DNA of 64,000 bases from Acanthopleura granulata (taxonomy: Eukaryota > Mollusca > Polyplacophora > Chitonida > Chitonidae), in NCBI GenBank assembly GCA_016165875.1, contig JABBOT010000004.1:15377672-15441671 (forward strand). Reading direction: 5' to 3'. Position numbers and translations under genes: made by a program. The notes below the pieces were generated by a model. That model searched no databases. It was not told the DNA's origin and saw nothing but the letters and a program-made list of their open reading frames with translations. Each line of letters opens with the position of its first letter. Position 1 is the stretch's first letter. Of this stretch, positions 10,346 through 23,400 are shown one piece after another.

Positions 10346-13300
10346 TAACTGACCTTTTAAGTTAAGGTGAAAATACTGCTTAAAATGATTAAACAAAATC
10401 ACACTCTGGAGCTTCATGATGTCAGGATTACAAATCTGCAAGAATTATTTTTCATGCATTGTACAGTTTTCAAGTTCTGACTAAGAAATCCACAAAAATT
10501 TGTTAAAATTCTCACATTTAAATAACATAGGAGCTTCATGCAACACTTTATCGAAGCCTTTGCCTTTGTTTGGCTTGCCAAACGGTGCCAGCACCGGGAG
10601 CAGTAGATCAAAGGCACGGTCTCTCCCTACATGTTGCCCAGTCCTGGTATCTGTTTATTTTCTTTTTTACTTGCTTTCACCATAGTTCCAGTTAAGATTG
10701 CTAGCATGCAAGCAGGTGCCTGACATTTTTCAACACACCCCTTTGTATGAAATGGTATGACCATTTTGTCCATGTTACAAATGCTGGACAAAGGTCTCAC
10801 TTTCACGGAAGGGGTGTTTTAATGCAGGTTTACATTGCACATACATGCAGCTGTCTAGATAGGTTCAAATCCAGATAAATCCTGCTAGTCTTCTCTCTCT
10901 AGTTTTTCAAATATCATGAAATTATTAAGCACTCCAAACTAGTCCTACCTCTAAGAGGTTTAAATCCAGTCTATTTCTTATCATTTTTATATGGAAATAT
11001 TATCTAGACAATCTTTGTTGTTCAACCTGACCTACTTAGGACGCCATATTGTCATCAATAGGATGTGTTGACATGTCATTTTCTCGAGTATGGTGTATGC
11101 GATTGAGCTGGAATTTATAGATAGAACATCTTGGGGAAAGGTAACTGTACGAAATATTCATATCTTGAAAGCTGTGGAAATGCACTAATTACCGAAGTTG
11201 TTACATGCCCAAAAGTTTTTGAATTTAAATATTTTAACTATGGTACCAGATGTAGTTTGATGTCGTGGTCATAAATCTGATCTTATTTATTTCCTGCGGT
11301 GTATACTTTTGACGCAAATTGCGATCAAAGTTCGAAAAAGTGCAGTTTTCTCCCATTTGGAGGTGACGTTACAGATAACCGTTACAGCTGTTATGCTGAA
11401 AAATCAGAAATTCCCCATATTTAAAGGTCACGTGATAGGAAACCATTATAGTTGAAAAGCTGAAAAATCGCTGAGTGCAGTATACCATGAGAATGGAAAT
11501 CATCCTTGCTATACTGTTTTCTTCATGTAGTTTGTTATGGGCTATGAGAAAAAAATCAAAGCTGCATTGCGTTCAAACTGTTTTTTAGTGGTAAGCCCTT
11601 TGTATATGATACCTGGCTGTCATTGGTTCAAATCCAGTTCAATCCCTTTCAATCCTTTCAGTTTATACCCTTTTTATTGCCGTGAAGTTCTCATGAGACG
11701 GTTAAGTATGTTAAATAGGTAATAGCTTGGACCTCGGCAACGTTGTTCGGTAACAGCATTAATTTTGTAACTGACTCCGTTATAATTTTGTGTCAACTAG
11801 TAGAGCTACTGCCTCATTAGAGACTGTGGTTTGTTTAATGGAAATTCAGGTGAGGTGGCTGAACTACTATCTCAGCCCAGAAGGGATTGTCCTGGGACCA
11901 CCTACAGTTCAAGAAAGCTTAGTTTTTCAGATAGCCGGACACTCCTTTTAAGGTGTTTTCTGGTGAATAAAGTGATAATACGAAGTTGCGATAAATTTCA
12001 TGCTAGTCCCTTTTTTGTATTGTTTTTCATAAAGATTTATAACGTTTGCTGCCAGAGGCAGCTAAATTACTGTCAGCGATTTCTGGTGACTAAAACTATG
12101 AGGAAGTTTGATTAAACTCCATCTTCGTCTTTTTTTTTCTTCTTGTGTTTCTTTAATCAAGATAACTTTTGCTTAGCGGGTTTTTCTTAGCACACTATGT
12201 CTGCGGTCATCTCGTCCATCTTACACATTGAATGTTCATCAGTTAAGGCCAGTCTCGTTGTGTAAATTAATAAATTGCTGCTGATGCGAAGCAGTGGTCA
12301 GAAAAATCGTTCACACTCTGAAGACTTGTCTATAAATGTGTCAGGCTGAAACCCCCTGACTCGCTGTACAAGATATTTTAATCACCTGCCAACAGTGTTG
12401 GATCTGGTATATAGAATTTTTTTTAGATGGCTTGGGTTTTTATTTGGTTTTTCGTTCTTTTCTCCTTTTTCCCCAGGCGACGACCCTTAGACTAAGGGTG
12501 AAACTGTTACTTATGGATATTTTGTATCAATAAAATAAATTTTGGGGAGCATATTTTGGGGAGTTCAGTATATAGTTGCACTATATACGAGAGGTTGACC
12601 TTATATCTTTTCAAAGTTTAAATCCCTAAGCATATATAAAGACACATGCGAATATTACAGGATCTGAAAATTTAGTCTAAATGATGAACTTTTAGCTGAA
12701 GTATTTAAGTCTGTAAGTTTAGAAAAGATGCGTCTCTTGGGAAGAAATTAATAACCACAATTTAATACAAAAACTAAAGATCGGTCAGCTATGAACGAAA
12801 CCTGGCGGATATATTCTGGGTTTCCTCCACCAATGATACTGACCTCAGTGTTACAACTGTATTGTTCTGATGCGCAGCTTTAAAACCAGTCAATCTATCA
12901 ATACATCGATCAATAAACCAATGTAACAATGAAGTTTTTGTAGCCTATAGCCGTTTTGCCTCTTGCTGGATAAAAGCTGGGCAAGGCAATTTAGGAGGCA
13001 TCGTGTTAAAGTTCTGTTGGTCTGCTTGTGCAAATCTATCTTTCCTGAAGGTGACTCTGTCATTTCTTTATTAAATCGTGAATACAGTCGCTAAACCGCA
13101 ATCAAATAGCCAGGAATGAAAACAAACACAACTGTTTATTTCAAGAAAAGATTTCTTTATAACTGTGGTGAAGGTATAAGGTTTGTTTTTGCTCAAACGC
13201 TCCGAAAGACATTTTCCGTTGTCCAAACTACAGCTGTGTGCATGATTTTAACAGAGAAAAAATACAAATCGAGAGTACAATGAAGTGGACGATGTGTCGG

Positions 13301-13620
13301 TCATCCAACGCGCCAGTCAACCCGAAACAAGGGGTCTTGTTGCACTATAAACCATTCACTGCCCCTATGGGGACGATGAAAGTAACAATTTTGCATACAG
13401 TAAATATTATGTAAATGTTGAAGTTTAAGAGTCATGCATATTTGAAATTGGAAAAGGTAAATGCCTCAACAGTGCAGTGAACAATATTTACATTATGTAC
13501 AATAAATGTCTGACCCACATTACAACAATATTGCATCCGTTCGTTTCGTATTATTTTGACATTTCAAAAAAACAGAGCAAATCTTTGCTACAACTCTTGG
13601 AGTGAAGGATTCCGTGGCGC
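10346..13620. other. No supported gene
   Basis: Ordinary AT-rich DNA. Several GGTTCAAATCCAG-like tRNA B-box motifs (near 10864, 10966 and 11636) suggest worn tRNA-derived SINE heads, but no complete element or tRNA cloverleaf was seen. The ORFs here are short and lack splice context. Confidence 0.4.
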
Positions 13621-13626
13621 TGAAGT

Positions 13627-13876
<250 letters not shown>

Positions 13877-13879
13877 CAA

Positions 13880-15480
13880 CAAATATGTACAAACAGCTTT
13901 ATCTATGTTTTGGTTGATTTTGACTTTCCCTAGAATAAGGGAAAATACTACAAGTGCGCGGTTCTGTTCAGTATTGTACATTGCATACAACGAGAGACAA
14001 GCCTTCAGCTCCAGTTCATACATGTTGTTTAAAATCATCACCATGCATAAACATACTTGCACTCCTGTTGAGCCAATCTCCAAGCCGAAGCAAAGATATC
14101 AAATGTGTTTCAATACCTTAGAACATTTTGGTTCAATTCTTCATATGTTTACTTGCGGAAACTGCAGGAAGGCTAATTTCTCCGTTTGTCTTACTGTCCC
14201 CCCCCCCTAAAAGAAATGATGTTCACATAACTGTCTCAAGGTATTTATCTGTTAAACACACTAATGTAAATATGTCACTTGACAGATAAATTTTGTGCCC
14301 TCGCGACATGCACTTCGTTAGTATTGAATGGTGAATAATCTATGGGATCATTCAGTTTTGGTTATGCTACATGCCTCTGAGAAGAAACTATAGGCAATCA
14401 CTGAAGCAACGGATTCTACAAGTGAATATAGTCTTTAGACCGTTATCATTTAGCAAATGACGGTTGTAACCAACATGTTTGACAGATCAATAGCGTAACT
14501 ACGCCAGGTCCAGTTCGACAACGGTGGGATTGTACAGCCTTACAAGTCAAACAATTGTCTTGTTTATTACATGTGTTGAAGCCGTGCGCAAATATATCAA
14601 GCTGATTTCCAAATGTATGTGGATTCTCGTGATAGTGCAAAAGGTTAAAACATCAATTATAGAGGTGGGGAATATGCACTAGCTTAGCCCAAGCCAGAGA
14701 AAATAGCTTTGTATATTGACAAAGTGTATATATTACAAGCCACGATTCCGGCGGTTCTGTTGGTACAACGGTCACCAACTTAAGGCTGCATTGTGATTGC
14801 GTCTTATATAGGCACAGGTGCAAAAGGTGTTTATCAAAGGGAGTGCGTCTATCACACTTCCCTGTAATTCCCTGAAAGATACGACCCAACAGAGCCGTTG
14901 TGTCCTGGAATCGTACCATAGCAGGATGCCTAAGCGTACCTCCGCGAACCTTGGCATGGAAGTAGTGTCTTTGATCCGTTACTTCAACATTTCCTGCGGC
15001 AACCCAATAAACAGGCAATGGCTGATGCCGCTGTCGACTTGGAAAGTTGCTCCTGCATCTCAGGAATAGACTGCCGGAGGATATATATATATATACTTCC
15101 TGATACCTTAGATGCAGGGCACCACCGTGACCCGTCGGACTCGGAAGTCATGATGCAGCTCGTGTATGGGTTGGTGGACTTTCCGGGTAACTATACTCTG
15201 GCCACACCTTCTTTGGGTCTCTATCTCACAGGAGGAGTCCCTCGATTAATACTGACTGGTTGGCCAACCATTCCCAAAAGAAGCTGCTTGACTGTACAGT
15301 GCAAGCCAATGCTGCAAAAGGAAATACATTACCCAAAGTGGAATATATTGGAAATGTTAACATTTAATCTAGCCTTTGGAATTCTAGTTTTAACTGTAAT
15401 ACACATAGAAATTTACCTGTCACACCCATGTGACGAAATTCCGTGAACAATTTAATTTAGCCAAGCAATAACCCATTTAT
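13880..15480. other. No supported gene; several competing ORFs on both strands
   Basis: Between 14446 and 15446 there are ORFs of 61-142 codons on both strands in a slightly GC-richer patch. None shows a known domain, and their starts and splice contexts are weak. A possible minus-strand tail ending in TGA at 15148-15150 was considered and dropped, because a better terminal exon for the same gene lies at 15745-15864. A ten-base C run sits near 14200. Confidence 0.35.
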
Positions 15481-15491
15481 AGACATGGGAC

Positions 15492-15497
15492 TTTATT
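15492..15497 (-). terminator. Poly(A) signal for the CUB/transmembrane gene
   Basis: AATAAA on the minus strand, about 250 bp beyond the stop codon at 15745-15747. It is the first canonical hexamer downstream of that stop, so the transcript probably ends near 15470. Confidence 0.4.
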
Positions 15498-15744
15498 GTC
15501 TGTATAGGTCTATCTAGTAACAGTCTTCATTCTGTAATAGAAAACACTTGGCATTCATCGCTTGGTTACATCTTCTGGACACAAAGCATAAGTCATTCAA
15601 AGAAGAAGGATAAAATAATCTTCTTCTCTTAGGAATAATCTATTTCAAATTAATGAACTCAAAGATGAAAAGTTAAAAAAGCATTATCGTGTCCATATGA
15701 CCCATTTCATGAATATGTTCCGGTATTGTTGGTTCTACTTACTG

Positions 15745-15864
15745 TTATAACATCATATCGCCCGAAGCGCCAGAGTCCAGTCCGGGATCATTCCGCTCTT
15801 CATCTACATTATAATTAAAGTTACAACCTTTATCACCAAAGTCTATCGTTATGCTGGAGAAGAA
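15745..15864 (-). CDS. Terminal exon of the CUB/transmembrane gene (cytoplasmic tail)
   Basis: The segment follows an acceptor ending TATTGTAG and reads 39 codons plus TAA in phase 0. The peptide begins FFSSITIDFGDKG, then is hydrophilic and acidic (VDEERNDPGLDSGASGD) and ends MML. That is typical of a short cytoplasmic tail and has no membrane segment. Its start phase matches the end phase of the 20-nt micro-exon at 16698-16717. An AATAAA follows at 15492-15497 on the same strand. A GTAAGT lies just past the stop and is read as coincidental. A 79-bp tandem array begins 17 bp upstream of the exon, inside the intron. Confidence 0.5.
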   Translation of the reverse strand, partial: FFSSITIDFGDKGCNFNYNVDEERNDPGLDSGASGDMML

Positions 15865-15880
15865 CTACAATATATATGAT

Positions 15881-16165
15881 ACCAATATTTTCTGTAATGA
15901 GTTACTGCAATGTTTGTCTGGTTATGATTCTCCGTCTAGAGGGAGCACTGTAATATGTTACCAATATTTTCTGTAACCAGTTACCTCAACCTTTGTCTAT
16001 TTTTGATTCTCCGTCTAAAGGAAGCATTATAATATGCTACCAATATTTTCTATACGCGAGTTACTGCAACGCGTGCCTTTTTCTGATTCTTCGTCCAGCA
16101 GTGATACTAGAGTATGCTACCAATACTTCCTTTAAAGAGTTATTGCAATGTTTGCCTGGTTATCC
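15881..16165. repeat. 79-80-bp tandem repeat, about 3.6 units
   Basis: Units start with ACCAATAYTT at 15881, 15960, 16039 and 16119. Each contains GAGTTACTGCAA-like and GATTCTCCGTCTA-like blocks. The array sits inside the last intron of the minus-strand CUB/transmembrane gene. A plus-strand ORF across it (15993-16262) is a by-product. Confidence 0.8.
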
Positions 16166-16697
16166 ATTAAGTACATTCCATTGTTTCCACAATCTTCCCC
16201 TCACATCAAGGCTTTGTCTCTTTAAAACAGGTCGGTTCTTACGTGCACATATTTACACATGAGTACAATGTGCCTGCTTTTTTGTTGCCTTTGGCATGTC
16301 GATGATGGGTAGTTGAAGTACTTCCCACTAGTTGGGTGATAGGTTGACAGGTTTATTCAGGAGGATTGAAAGTTGCCTAATACATTTAGGACTGAAAATA
16401 CATTTAACTGGAGGCAACAATCATGACGAGCCAATGTCACCTGTAAGTCTTAACACGCTGTAACATTCTTACAACTTCTTTCATTAAAACTGTATATACA
16501 TATATGCATACATCTGTAAGTAGGGTATTGCTTATTTGGTACATGTTTTTGTTTCTATAGGCAATGGTAAATCTACGTAAATGTATTTGAACTGTTTCAG
16601 TCATATTGTTGGACTGAATTATCCCCTGTTGTTATTTTATCGTCTAATCAGACGTTAATCCACCTGATTAACTGACTCGATCGAACAAACAGCTTAC

Positions 16698-16717
16698 CCT
16701 GAGCTCGCCTTTGAGAT
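16698..16717 (-). CDS. Candidate 20-nt micro-exon of the CUB/transmembrane gene
   Basis: The 20 bases are flanked by an acceptor (AGTATTTACAG) and a good donor (AGG followed by GTAAGC). Starting in phase 1 it completes the codon begun by the transmembrane exon and encodes N-LKGELR, ending in phase 0. This is exactly what the terminal exon at 15864 needs. Micro-exons are easy to hallucinate by eye, so the phase fit is the main support. Confidence 0.4.
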
Positions 16718-16719
16718 CT

Positions 16720-17735
16720 GTAAATACTTAGTTTGACAGACTCGTAACTATAGGCACTATATAGTCAACTTATTAAATTAAACAGGCCTATATTATCGTT
16801 TACTTTTTATTAAGCTTGCAGTTTTCTTTTTGGCACTGTTCAGGATGTCTGTCTATTTCAAAGAAACGGCTAGATGCTTAACATTTCCCACTAGTACCTG
16901 TTACATGTGGTGGATTATAACTGTTGTTTGCGGCCAGTGGGACATTAGCATCTAAAGACACTCACATAAGCTCCCATCCAAGTAATTACCAAATAGGCCG
17001 AAGCGGCATGACGCTTATTCCCCAGGTAACAATAGTTTGATTAAAGTGGTCCTCAAGCGCCATTAGCTAATGTAATTTCGAGAGCAGAAGGAGAAGATGT
17101 AGAGGGGTCGATAATCCGAGCTGTCACGCAACTCTACAGGCCTTCTTGGTGCCAACAGGAAGTGAGCCTCTGATGACCCGAACACGACGTATGTAACTAT
17201 AGGTAATTATTATTCATATATGACACAAGAATCAGGCCAAAACTTTCCAATCTGTTCATTTTAATTTTTGTTTCTTCAAAAATAAAACTTACTAAAGAAA
17301 CTCTTTTAAAAAAGAACATGTGGTTATCCCTTTGATTGTTTCTATTCTTAGAGGTAAGAATAGGTTGACAGATGATTTTCTTTTACTGTTTCTCGCATAA
17401 CTGTTACCCATAGCAGTAAACAGTTAAACCAGTTTCCTCATAAGCATTTCGTGTGTACCCGTTGATTATTCAGGAGATCACAAGTATATCAAGTGATCTA
17501 TTTAGAGAATACTATTTAACCGCGGCCAGTCCCCGCTAATTTGGAAATAGTCTAATTGCTGGTAATTGCCTGGTTTCTTGAAGATATACTCTATATCCGT
17601 CGTTCTTTCTTAGGTCTAAAGGAAACATTGAGGCTCTATACGAGCTCTCTGCGCTATCTCTCACAGCTTAATAAACCCGATCTCGTCGCTCCACTGGGAA
17701 GAGCAAATACACTGACGAAAAGATACCCAGGACTT
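16720..17735. other. Intron of the minus-strand CUB/transmembrane gene
   Basis: No repeat or exon was recognised in this stretch. It lies between the transmembrane exon and the micro-exon. Confidence 0.4.
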
Positions 17736-17737
17736 AC

Positions 17738-17896
17738 TTCGGGGTTGTTTTATGTCTTTGTTGGTTCTGGCCAATGCCACAATGAATGCCGTCACACTGA
17801 CGATGATGATGAACCCAACTACTCCTATAACGGCCGAGGCAATTGTTCCCTCGGTGATGGACATTTTTCTGTGCGGAAACACGATATCTGGGAGGT
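17738..17896 (-). CDS. Transmembrane exon of a type I membrane protein
   Basis: This 159-nt exon is bounded by a strong acceptor (TGTTTTTGCAG) and a consensus donor (GTAAGTC). Both ends are in phase 1. The peptide runs from an extracellular juxtamembrane stretch (LPDIVFPHRKMSITEG) into a hydrophobic span of about 23 residues (IASAVIGVVGFIIIVSVTAF and on to IVALA), then a basic stop-transfer region (RTNKDIKQPR). The orientation is outside to inside. The signal-peptide exon at 32030 and the CUB-like exon at 25246 lie upstream on the same strand, so this is read as the membrane anchor of the same receptor-like protein. Plus-strand ORFs over the same bases (17556-17967) are shadows. Confidence 0.7.
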
Positions 17897-18874
17897 CTGC
17901 AAAAACACGTATACACATACATGCAATTACAATTAACGACCAGAACAGTATAATCACTCTGTTCTGAAAGCACATTCGGCTGTGATTTACATAATGCCCC
18001 ACCTTGTTCGGTCAATACACCTGGCCGCCCTAAAGAATGAAAAAGTACAATTCTAAAAAGTAATGAAATCAATAAAACATGTCGCTATATGTGCAGGGAT
18101 AATTACAGAATAAAGAGTAGGAAATTTACGAATTTAATTTTTTTATGGGGATAATATCTTTCTAACAAATAGTATTGCTTACACAATAAGATGTGGGTAA
18201 GATATGATGCATAATGGCCAAATTTCGTCAGTGATACATGGAATGGCTAAAGTACACTTTTATGACAAAGCATACTTTAACTGGACACCACAAAGTATGC
18301 CTTACGCCTTCATCTTGGCATCTGCTTCTGCATTATGTAATGTCCATGTACTCAAAACTGAAATCAAGATTTTGGCCTACAAAACAGAATAATGTTTATG
18401 CTTCGAGCGAGTGGATTATACATTTCCTACCGTAAGTTGTAATTTCTAAAACTATTCTAAAGGTGACGTCCTCCGTTGAATTTCTGGTAACTCGAAGACG
18501 TGTATATCTTTCCCATCTGTCCGCTACTGGGCCAACAAACGGTTTATAGCTGCAATCATAAATTGTTTTCTGAAAAGATAATAACCCAACAACAAGGTGT
18601 AATGTTTAATCAAGGACACAGGTCAGTTGTCTTTCTTGGATAGATATTTTAAAAACAAATCATTTGTGAAAACATGTCTGTCACGGACGTAGCATGGATG
18701 TCACGCTCTATGCCGTCGAATATTTATAGAGCTATATTTATATAGAACATATAGAACGACATGACAGTCGAACAGTCACAGTATATGCTGGTTACCAATG
18801 ATGTCCTGACGAGCATATGGTGTTTACAAAATCCCTCATCCTTTAACTCGTCAGGCTTGAGCTAATAATCATTT

Positions 18875-19000
18875 GATTTATTTATTTGATTGTTGTTTAA
18901 CGGCACACTCAAGATTGTTTTTACTTATACAACGACGGTCATGCAGATTTATGGTTAGAGGAATCCGAAATGCCAGGGCTAAACCAGCGACAGGTGCGTT
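18875..19000 (-). mobile_element. Degenerate molluscan SINE fragment (3' half)
   Basis: TTTATTTATTTGATTGTTG is followed by a worn CGGCACACTCAAG-like block and ACTTATACAACGACGGTCAT. In order these match the reverse-complemented tail and body of the SINE. Divergence is high and the tRNA-like head is absent. Confidence 0.6.
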
Positions 19001-19099
19001 GTTATTAGCATCGCTTGCATTTTGGGGGGCGTAGTTATACTTAAGCCTTGGTGCTACAAGGCGTCTAAACTGCTATTTTATTATGCATTTGCATAAACA

Positions 19100-19203
19100 G
19101 TTACAATATAAATGAGGTAAACTGACAAACGAACGGATTTCATCCGTGAGCGGTTACCATATGACAACTGTTACACTGTTGTCGCTGATCTGTTTTACAG
19201 ATA
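19100..19203 (-). repeat. Copy of the dispersed family with core GCAGCGACGACAGTGTGATA
   Basis: Read on the minus strand it gives ATCAGCGACAACAGTGTAAC, then GGATGAAATCC and TCAGTTTACCTCA. These are the ordered blocks of the family also seen at 43795, 55225, 55385, 58255, 59690, 60243 and 61480. Confidence 0.6.
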
Positions 19204-20377
19204 TACATTGAATGTTGCAGGCCAAGTGGCCACAAAGTCTGGAAGATATGCAACCAACAATGTATTATGTGGTTAATTCTTTTTAACCGCTACTTAAAAT
19301 AAAACCAAGGGCATTGTATAAATCTACTTAATGAAACTGCCCATTAAATGTCCTGAGATAGAAGGCATGCAAATCAATGACGATCTGTTGGATTCGTGAT
19401 AACCGCAATTCGTCTCCCAAGATATACACTTTACGGTTTTACTGTATTTTTTGCACACATATGATAAAAACGCCTGAAGCTGAAAGTAGTACACCTTGTT
19501 AACCATGTTAAAAAGCCCTAAATCAGAATGAAACCCTCTGCTTGTAATTCATCACGTCTGACCTTATAAGCTAAAACAGATAAAATCCCTGATTGTGTAA
19601 GCAAGGACCCTAACCCAAAGGAGTTCTGAAACATGGGATTACTGGGTTTGATGATCAGAGATCATTGAAACATGGCGCACGTTAGCTAAGGTCTTCCCGG
19701 AGATGATTTATCCTTTATCCGAGCATTAATTTCCCCCCAATAACAATCAACCCGGCTTTGGAGCATTTGACTTGCTATGAGGAAGCTATCGTGACCGCGG
19801 GCAATTGATACAGTATTCATGCTCACAGGGAGATTTGGAAGTTGATTTTCCATTCGTAAGGCGTAGTGAGTCTGGTGAACCTCTGAAAACAGGACAGCAA
19901 ACCACTGGGGACCCCCTCTAGCTTTTCGAAATACACCCTCTGCTCATCCCTAGCCTCTAGTCGTCATCGGGTGCACTCCCAAATGCTTACCACGTGACGA
20001 GGGTATTAGCCATCTAAATCAGGCACTGTGGACATTTCCCTGTCAATGAGCAAAATATTGGGAGTACTCTAATATTGACAGAACTGATAGCGTCCTTTTA
20101 AATCGTTGGTGCTGATATGCCATCTGGGTTTTAATTGTGTGATAGGAAGCTGATATTTGAACTTTGAGCTTTGATAATAAGGAGGTTCCTGTTTTAGAGG
20201 TCAACATGTTCTCTAGCTTTGATCTTGCAAAACCCAGTGCATATGATTTTTGTAAAGGGGTATACATCATTAAATGGTCTTATTGAAACCATAATTATGA
20301 TTACCTTGGACTATACGATATAGAATTACAAGGATGTTTCTTTGCATTAACAGAAAATGTTGAAGCAGCCGGATTTA

Positions 20378-20467
20378 GGAAACTGTGCTTTTCATTCGGG
20401 ACGGCTTGGATTTTCCACAATAAATTAATGGAATATTAGAACCTAATCTTTCCCCAACCCACACAAG
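20378..20467 (-). CDS. Possible second half of the CUB-like domain (weak)
   Basis: Thirty open codons in phase 0 follow an AG at 20468-20469. They encode GERLGSNIPLIYCGKSKPS, which resembles the loop, Y-C-G and P that follow the third cysteine of CUB domains. Phase 0 matches the end of the 25246-25478 exon and supplies the missing fourth cysteine. Against it, the acceptor has a poor pyrimidine tract, a TAA follows directly, and no good donor gives the phase 1 needed by the transmembrane exon. It may be a decayed exon or a coincidence. Confidence 0.25.
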
Positions 20468-20469
20468 CT

Positions 20470-23400
20470 TATTATTTATATTTTAAACAAGGGTGCCCAA
20501 CAAAGTTAAATAACAATAAATTTCAGTTTCCAACGTTATACATCTATTTTGTACTGGTCTGTGTAAAATGATAAATTGACATATATTATTCATAATATGT
20601 CGAAAACATTTTTATGAAAAATTTGAAATACTGGTAAATGATAATGCATATATTCAAACGAAATATCGGAGGCAAGAATAAACTTTGACAAAAGATGCCA
20701 ACTACACTTGTTATTATTATTTTTCTCCGTGTCAATGAACCTAAAAAAACATACTTGTTGTTAAACATTATCCAATCATAAGTTATCCTGAATGCAATAG
20801 GCAAGGCAAATCCAATATAGCTTTCAACCGATTCCAACACAACCATAAGGTTGGGCAAAGTTACGAACGGTACCATTGTTTCTGGGCATATCTACAATCT
20901 GATGAACGTGTATTTTTCAACATGAAGTAGGGCACTAAAGCCTATATATTAAAACTTTTTCATCATAAAAATAGGCGTTTATATTTATTAAATTGTCAGG
21001 ATGGAATCGATTCTAAAACGCTTAATTTCCTGACGTCATCATGCATGTTTCTTTTACTAAAGCCATACCTAATATTACACAGACAGGGAGTCAGTCAAAA
21101 CTACGCTTGGCCAGCTGTTCGAAAACCACCTGATGTTTTGTCGACGCCAACCCCTTTTACTGCTAGTTTTCTTTACAGGCCCTTCATTCAGTGAGAAACG
21201 AAATTTGGTCATTTGTTCATCAACAAATTAAAATAATTATTATATGCAAGAGTCTGTTGTTTTTTTTTATTTCAACCCTTCTCCATCGCAGTATCCATCT
21301 GATCCCGTGAGTCAAACTTCAATGACGGGAATCTTTGCAATGGGTCACCGATTTTGAGCGACATGAATTGCCGTCATATCATAAAGAACTACCCAGTATA
21401 TTAACCCAAAACTGAGGCCTTGGAATGGGGGTTGCACGCTAATGAATACAAAATATTGCGTGTAGGAGCCATAGAGTGGGTCCATCGTTGGCTCACTGAA
21501 TCAAGGCCTCGGTTTTGCTGAAGTCGATGGGCCCAAACGACCGAATTACATAGTAAGCTTGAACCTCGATCTGTTTGGGCTATCTGCATGGCTATCTGGC
21601 TAAAGGTGGTCGTTTTCACTGGGGCCGGACCGGGTTTCTGAACATATAAGGCTTTCATCAGGCATACAAACCTCAAAAGAACAAATATTTATTTATTTAT
21701 TTATGTTCTCTTTTTAACGTCAGAACCAAGAACTGTTCGCTTCTACGGTGGCCATCTTTATGGGTGGGTGAGAAAAACCAGACTGTTATTGACGAAGTAT
21801 TCCATGTGTGACACTATAAGTTATACCAGAGTGATGAGAGGGCATACGGCCTGATATTTCGTCGAGAAGATTACGGTACCGGTAATATTTTCACGAGCTC
21901 GAAGTGCGAGTCGGAATATTGATCTTTGAGAGGAAATATCCGGCGGTATACTCACGTAGACATGCTGGTATAACGAATTTATCACAATGAAGAGCATTTA
22001 ATTGAATTAATACCGATATTTCGGCCAAAACATGCAACGTTATCCCGGACGCTTTGGCACTGACTGTGGGGCCGAGGCCGATGTCACGGCTCGCAAGACG
22101 AGAAGGGTGCAGACGGTTCGGTGCACTGACTGCACAGACTAAAATATTTGCCTTTAATCGACTGCTAGATAGTTATTTTCGATTCATTTTGCAAGGCATT
22201 GCAATTTTATGGTCTCGAAAAACTTTTCTACATGTTGTTGTTGTTGACTGCTGAACAATTAGAACTCTTTGGAAAAAAAAGGCAAGAAAAGTTACTGACT
22301 TGTACATTGCTGTTCAGCGTTGCTATCGGCCGGCGCGAAAATCCTTAACACCGTAGCGAAACAGAAAAAATATCAAAGGCGCGAGACTGTATCGCTTGCC
22401 TGTTTTGCGAATACGGTAGCCTACTAAAGACAGATAGACTAATTAGAGGCCTAAAATTTTGTCTGAATTGTAATAAATGTAAATATTAGTGGAAGGTAAG
22501 GGTTCGTCATCTAACTTCGTAAGAGAGTATAGAAGAACACGCTAATTGCCATCGTGGCACAAATGAAAATAGCGGAACCCTGGAAAAGGCTGTCAGAGAG
22601 TGGCAATCATCTATCTATTGAAAGGCAAACACCTGTGCCATTCAGAAATAAACAAATAAATGAATAAGAGTTTGTAGAAGTTATGAATTTCAAAACAAGG
22701 GATATAGTTTTGTGATGGTCGTCTGCTAAATCTTTATTTAACAAGTTTTATGAATGAATGTTTCCTCTATCCGCTTTCTTTCCATCTAATATCTTTGTAG
22801 AGTTATGAACTTCATATATAAGACAAAAACGCATGTATAACATACTTCGTGTATAAGATAAAACAATCTTTCGGATTTCACACTGAATTTTAATTCTCAT
22901 GTTATTTGTATCATAACCTTACGACTTGAGATGTGAGACATCTTGATATGTAATTTGGTTATTATGAAGTCAGCGGCGAGAGCTAATAATTAACGCCTCC
23001 CTCATATAAGGGAAGTACACTATTTAACTGGCCCTTGACGTGCAACATTAATATTATCTTGGCCATAAGTCAGGAGGATATTAACGTTAATTGACTTGTT
23101 GATAGGTGTGTGAGATAGCAGTAGGGAAAAGCCGCCAGCTGTAGTGGGATCAATATGAAGGTTAGGGTCGTCACCACACCACAGAATCCGCGTGTGTTGG
23201 GGCCACATCCCCGGGCACTCGCAGAATTATGAATGATAGCCTGTGAACTGACTAAAACTAACGTAAACAATAATCACAATATTGTTCCAACCCCACTCCA
23301 TGGGCAGCCATGCGTTCCTCAGTTAGTTGTAACAACAAGTCATCCCTATCTCCCATTTACAATGGCAACGTATGGTACAAGGGAATGCCTAACGACGGGA

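Larger units (their letters stand above)
17900..20375. other. Intron of the CUB/transmembrane gene, with old repeats
   Basis: The stretch contains a worn SINE (18875-19000) and a copy of the dispersed family (19100-19203). A possible 64-nt exon at about 18178-18241 (phase 0 to 1) was considered because its phases fit. It lacks the cysteine a CUB domain needs there and its acceptor is weak, so it is not called. Confidence 0.35.

Noticed and set aside
15148..15230. Alternative cytoplasmic tail (KKVWPEYSYPESPP) for the CUB/transmembrane gene
   Set aside because: The phase fits but its acceptor is poor, and the exon at 15745-15864 is better supported and lies earlier in the transcript.
14653..15446. 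Overlapping ORFs of 61-142 codons on both strands
   Set aside because: No domain, weak starts and no consistent splice sites; opposing frames are equally open.
18178..18241. 64-nt exon (phase 0 to 1) that would bridge the CUB and transmembrane exons
   Set aside because: It lacks the cysteine expected at this point of a CUB domain, and its acceptor is weak.
23020..23290. Minus-strand frame with GCGPNTRGFCG as the missing CUB exon
   Set aside because: The order of residues does not match a CUB domain, and no donor of the right phase is present.
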